Below are positions 46,585 to 49,694 of a DNA stretch of 49,694 bases, piece after piece. Origin of the DNA: DASPLX01 sp035627375 (GTDB lineage Bacteria > Pseudomonadota > Gammaproteobacteria > Burkholderiales > Burkholderiaceae_D). The stretch covers positions 1 to 49,694 of the forward strand of contig DASPLX010000056.1 in NCBI GenBank assembly GCA_035627375.1. Reading direction: 5' to 3'. Position 1 is the stretch's first letter; each line of letters opens with the position of its first letter. The notes below the pieces were generated by a model. The model searched no databases. It worked only from the letters and a program-made list of their open reading frames with translations, and had not been told where the DNA came from. The position numbers and the translations under genes were made by a program.

Positions 46585-48018
46585 ATGAAAAAATCGCTCT
46601 TCCTGTCCGCCGTCCTCCTGTCCCTGCTTGCCGGCTGCGGCGGGGGCGGCGGCAGTCCCGGCACCTGCGTCGGCAGCGCCGCGGTCTGCTCGCCGCCGCC
46701 CAACTCCGGCGGCAACACCCAGGCGCCGACTTCCTCCTACATACCGAAGGAAGAACCGGCGGCGCTGGCCAACATCTGCACGCCGGAAGGCGAGAAGAAG
46801 TGGGTGCGCGCGCACCTGCACGACGTCTATCTCTGGTACAAGGAAATCGTCGACGTCGATCCCGCGCGCTATGCCAGCCCCGCCGACTATTTCTACGCGC
46901 TGGTGGTCCGCGCGCGCGACCGCTTCAGCTTCACCGATACGCAACAAGCGGCGAGCAGCTTCTTCCGCTCCGGCGTCGACGTCGGCTACGGCGCCGAGCT
47001 GGTCGTCGTCGACAATCGCATGCGCGTCGCCTATGTCGAGGACGGCACCTCGGCATCCCTGACCGGCATAACGCGCGGCGCGGAGATCACGGCCGTCAAC
47101 GGCACGCCGATCGGCAACCTGAGCCGCGCGGAACAGATCGCGGCGCTCTACCCCGACGAGGTCGGCACCGTCAACAACTTCACCATCCTCGATCCGGGAT
47201 CGACGACGCCGCGCACCGTGCAATGGATGGCGGCCGGCGTGATCCACCGGCCGGTATGGCTGACCAAGATCATCACGACCTCCGACAGCAAGCGCGTCGG
47301 CTACATGGTGTTCAACGACCACATCGCCACGGCGGAAAATCCCTTGATCGCCGCCTTCACGCAATTCCAGCAGGAAGGCATCGACGACTTGGTGCTCGAC
47401 CTGCGCTACAACGGCGGCGGCTATCTCTATCTCGCCAACGAAGTCGCCGCCATGATCGGCGGCGACGCCGTGGCCGGCCAGGTGTTCGAGCGATTGCGCT
47501 TCAACGACAAGCACCCGGAAAAGACCAACGATCCGCGGAACAGCATGAAATTCTTCACGACGAGCACGAAAGATCAGCCCTTGCCGCGGCTGAATCTCAA
47601 GCGCGTCTTCGTGCTGACCGGCCGCGGCACCTGCTCGGCCAGCGAATCGATCATCAACGGCCTCTCGCCCTTCGTGCAAGTCATCACGATCGGCGGCACG
47701 ACTTGCGGCAAACCGTACGGCATGCTTCAGGCCAACAACTGCGGCCGCGCCTATTTCGCCGTCCAGTTCGAAGGCGTCAACGCCTTGAACCAGGGCGGTT
47801 ATGTCGGCGGCTTCGGTCCCAACTGCCCCGCCTCCGACGATCTCGAGCATCCGCTCGGCGACACCAGCGAACGCTTGCTGGCGACTGCCCTCGGCTACAG
47901 CGCGAGCGGTTCGTGCCCGGCGACGAGTTTCACGAAGGGCCTGACGGCGACCTACGCGCCGCTATCGGCCGAGCCCTTGCATCGTCCGCCGTGGCGCGAA
48001 AACCGCGTGGCGCAATAG
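46585..48018 (+). CDS. S41 family C-terminal-processing protease-like lipoprotein
   Basis: A 477-residue predicted lipoprotein. The signal peptide MKKSLFLSAVLLSLLAGC ends in lipobox LAGC (C18), followed by a glycine-rich linker. A PDZ-like segment (about 125-200, VAYVEDGTSASLTGITRGAEITAVNG) precedes the S41 domain with DLRYNGGGYLYLANEVA and the catalytic serine S353 in CSASESIINGL. The later lysine expected for the Ser-Lys dyad is not clear by eye. The ATG at 46585 is selected for the lipoprotein signal; the frame is open further upstream. Confidence 0.85.
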   Translation: MKKSLFLSAVLLSLLAGCGGGGGSPGTCVGSAAVCSPPPNSGGNTQAPTSSYIPKEEPAALANICTPEGEKKWVRAHLHDVYLWYKEIVDVDPARYASPADYFYALVVRARDRFSFTDTQQAASSFFRSGVDVGYGAELVVVDNRMRVAYVEDGTSASLTGITRGAEITAVNGTPIGNLSRAEQIAALYPDEVGTVNNFTILDPGSTTPRTVQWMAAGVIHRPVWLTKIITTSDSKRVGYMVFNDHIATAENPLIAAFTQFQQEGIDDLVLDLRYNGGGYLYLANEVAAMIGGDAVAGQVFERLRFNDKHPEKTNDPRNSMKFFTTSTKDQPLPRLNLKRVFVLTGRGTCSASESIINGLSPFVQVITIGGTTCGKPYGMLQANNCGRAYFAVQFEGVNALNQGGYVGGFGPNCPASDDLEHPLGDTSERLLATALGYSASGSCPATSFTKGLTATYAPLSAEPLHRPPWRENRVAQ

Positions 48019-48079
48019 TCCTGTCCGGCGCGCGAAGCACCGCATGCCGCCTTTTTCCCGCTCGACTAAAATATAGGCA

Positions 48080-48101
48080 AGCCGGTTCGCGCCGGCTTTT
48101 T
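48080..48101 (+). terminator. Rho-independent terminator after the S41 gene
   Basis: AGCCGG (48080-48085), loop TTCGCG, CCGGCT (48092-48097), then TTTTTG. It lies about 60 nt after the stop and only about 20 bp before the next gene's start. Confidence 0.65.
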
Positions 48102-48118
48102 GTTTGGAGAGAGGCGGC

Positions 48119-49306
48119 GTGAAGGGTTTCGGGAAACGGTGGGAATGGTTGCGCGCCTTCGGGCCGGGGCCGGTGACGGTGGATGGCAAGGAGCGCCTGC
48201 GCGCCTGCGGCGGCGCCCTGCTCGGCATCCTGCTGACCGGCCTGGCGACGCGACTGCTGCTCGGCCCCGGCTCCGGTCTGCCGCTCCTGATCGCGCCGAT
48301 GGGCGCCTCCGCAATCCTGTTGTTCGCCGTTCCCGCCAGTCCGCTGGCCCAGCCCTGGGCGCTCATCGGCGGCAATCTGGTCTCGGCCGCGGTCGGCGTG
48401 ACATGCGCGCGCTGGATCGGCGACCCTATCATTGCCGGCGCCGTGGCGCTGGGCGCCGCCGTCGCCGCCATGTTCCTCCTGCGCTGCCTGCATCCGCCGA
48501 GCGGCGCGATCGCCTTGACGGCGGTGATCGGCGGCGACGCGATACGCGCCTCCGGCTATGACTTCCTGGTGGCGCCGGTCGCCGTCAATTCCCTGATCCT
48601 GCTGGCGGTCGCTATCCTCTTCAACAATTCGACGCGGCGGCGTTATCCGCATCCGCCGCATCTGCATCACGCGACGACGCACCGGACGGCCGACGCGCGT
48701 CCGACCGACCGCATCGGCTTCACGCCCGGCGATCTGGAGGAAGTCCTGAAACGCCACAACCAGGTGCTCGACGTCAGCCTCGACGACCTCGAATCGCTGT
48801 TCCTGCAAGCCGAGATGCAAGCCTACCGGCGCCGTTACGGCGAAATCACCTGCGCCGACATCATGTCGCGCGACCTGGTCACGGTCGAATTCGGCACCAC
48901 GCTCGAGGAAGCCTGGACGCTGCTGCGCCGCCATCGCATCAAGGCGCTGCCCGTGATCGACCGCGCGCGCCGCGTGATCGGCATCCTGACGCTCGCCGAT
49001 TTCATCAAGCATGCCGATCTCGATCTGCACGCGACGCTCGAGGAAAAGCTGCGGCGCCTGATCCGCCGCACGCTGCGCACGCACTCCGAGAAGCCGGAAG
49101 TCGCCGGCCAGATCATGACCGCTCCGGTGCGCACGATCGCGGCGTCGACGCCTATCGTGGAATTGGTGCCGCTCTTGTCGGACGGCGGCTTGCATCACGT
49201 GCCGATCGTCGACGCCGAACGGCGGCTGGCGGGAATGGTCACCCATTCGGACATCATCGCCGCGCTGTATCGCGGCCGGCTGACGGATGCCGCGCGCGCC
49301 GCGTAA
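48119..49306 (+). CDS. HPP-family membrane protein with two CBS domains
   Basis: A 395-residue protein with an N-terminal HPP domain (about 20-170; several membrane helices and the LHPPSG motif with HPP at 125-127) and two C-terminal CBS domains (about 240-300, ADIMSRDLVTVEFGTT; about 320-385, QIMTAPVRTIAASTP). HPP proteins have been linked to nitrite transport in plants and cyanobacteria, and CBS pairs sense adenine nucleotides; the substrate here is unknown. I prefer the GTG at 48119, preceded by GGAGAGAGG, over the TTG at 48104. Confidence 0.85.
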   Translation: MKGFGKRWEWLRAFGPGPVTVDGKERLRACGGALLGILLTGLATRLLLGPGSGLPLLIAPMGASAILLFAVPASPLAQPWALIGGNLVSAAVGVTCARWIGDPIIAGAVALGAAVAAMFLLRCLHPPSGAIALTAVIGGDAIRASGYDFLVAPVAVNSLILLAVAILFNNSTRRRYPHPPHLHHATTHRTADARPTDRIGFTPGDLEEVLKRHNQVLDVSLDDLESLFLQAEMQAYRRRYGEITCADIMSRDLVTVEFGTTLEEAWTLLRRHRIKALPVIDRARRVIGILTLADFIKHADLDLHATLEEKLRRLIRRTLRTHSEKPEVAGQIMTAPVRTIAASTPIVELVPLLSDGGLHHVPIVDAERRLAGMVTHSDIIAALYRGRLTDAARAA

Positions 49307-49312
49307 GCACGT

Positions 49313-49694
49313 TCAAGCCGGATAGAGGCCGCGCGTCCGGCCGTAGAGACGCGCCAGCCCGAGCAAGGCATCGATATGCGGCGTCGCCACGCCGACCAGC
49401 TTGCCGATCTCGTGCACCGCCGTCACCAGCGCATCGATCTCCAATTCCTTGCCGGCTTCGGCATCCTGCAGCATCGAGGTTTTGAAGGCACCGAGCTTGC
49501 GCGTGACCGCCATGCGGTCCTCGCCGCTTTGCGCGATCGGGCAGCCGATGCGGGCGCCGATCGCGGCGGCTTCCGCCATCGCATCGAGGCAGAAGCGCGC
49601 CACCAGCGGATCGTCGAGGATGCGATCGCAGGTCGCGCCGGTGATCGCCGACACCGGGTTCATCGTCATGTTGCCCCACAGCTTGTACCAGATG
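49313..49694 (-). CDS. Ketopantoate reductase-like protein, C-terminal part
   Basis: The last 126 codons of a gene entering from the right edge. The segment WYKLWGNMTMNPVSAITGATCDRIL followed by a helical domain matches the C-terminal domain of 2-dehydropantoate 2-reductase (PanE/ApbA family). NADPH-binding residues lie beyond the window. Whether it makes pantoate or acts on another 2-keto acid cannot be decided. It is convergent with the HPP gene, with stops 6 bp apart. Confidence 0.8.
   Translation of the reverse strand, partial: IWYKLWGNMTMNPVSAITGATCDRILDDPLVARFCLDAMAEAAAIGARIGCPIAQSGEDRMAVTRKLGAFKTSMLQDAEAGKELEIDALVTAVHEIGKLVGVATPHIDALLGLARLYGRTRGLYPA

Overview
The window looks like chromosomal core sequence of a high-GC betaproteobacterium of the order Burkholderiales, most likely Oxalobacteraceae or a close relative. 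The grounds are the gene order (rplU divergent from ispB; tRNA-Pro; CorC-like protein; pilB-pilC-pilD-coaE-zapD-yacG; NUDIX-DUF815-argJ-secA; a complete dcw cluster from mraZ to ftsZ followed by lpxC), a meso-DAP-type MurE, and the proteins themselves. No database search was possible, so the family placement is inference.

Layout. 1-130: start of rplU (minus). 507-2438: a repeat protein with five exact 85-residue Ig-like repeats, sitting between rplU and ispB. 2545-5057: ispB, tRNA-Pro(CGG) and a CorC/HlyC-type membrane protein. 5184-10742: type IV pilus assembly genes pilB, pilC and pilD run into coaE, then zapD (FtsZ-associated) and yacG. 10776-14966 (minus): a D-alanine/alanine module of alr, dadA and a TyrR-like ACT-PAS-AAA+ regulator. 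15232-20665 (minus): NUDIX hydrolase, DUF815 ATPase, argJ and secA. 20901-22411: M23 peptidase (minus) divergent from a DUF721/DciA-like gene (plus). 22637-24229 (minus): lpxC and a Prx5-type peroxiredoxin. 24359-41628 (minus): the dcw cluster mraZ-rsmH-ftsL-ftsI-murE-murF-mraY-murD-ftsW-murG-murC-ddl-ftsQ-ftsA-ftsZ, almost all coupled by short overlaps. 41765-42679: a non-coding stretch with two large palindromic elements. 42680-49694: accessory-type genes (DUF3096 peptide, PHA-depolymerase-like esterase, TPP enzyme, S41 protease lipoprotein, HPP-CBS membrane protein, the 3' part of a ketopantoate-reductase-like gene) and the RNase P RNA gene rnpB.

How it works together. Most of the window serves the cell envelope and division: lipid II synthesis (murC-murG, mraY, ddl), the divisome (ftsL, ftsI, ftsW, ftsQ, ftsA, ftsZ, zapD), lipid A commitment (lpxC), protein export (secA) and pilus assembly (pilB-D). 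MraZ probably regulates the dcw cluster through four GTG-type half-sites spaced exactly 10 bp apart over its own promoter. The alr-dadA module interconverts and oxidises alanine and may be controlled by the adjacent regulator.

Most unusual: two oppositely oriented elements at 42116-42304 and 42384-42610 share an identical 46-bp core, while their flanking stems differ in sequence but keep pairing, and both have a small UNCG-type hairpin. This is the pattern of a structured repeat family or structured RNA. Other oddities are a partial ftsW duplication between ftsW and murG, a low-GC mosaic patch inside rsmH, an apparently leaderless lpxC promoter, and the Ig-repeat gene without an export signal.
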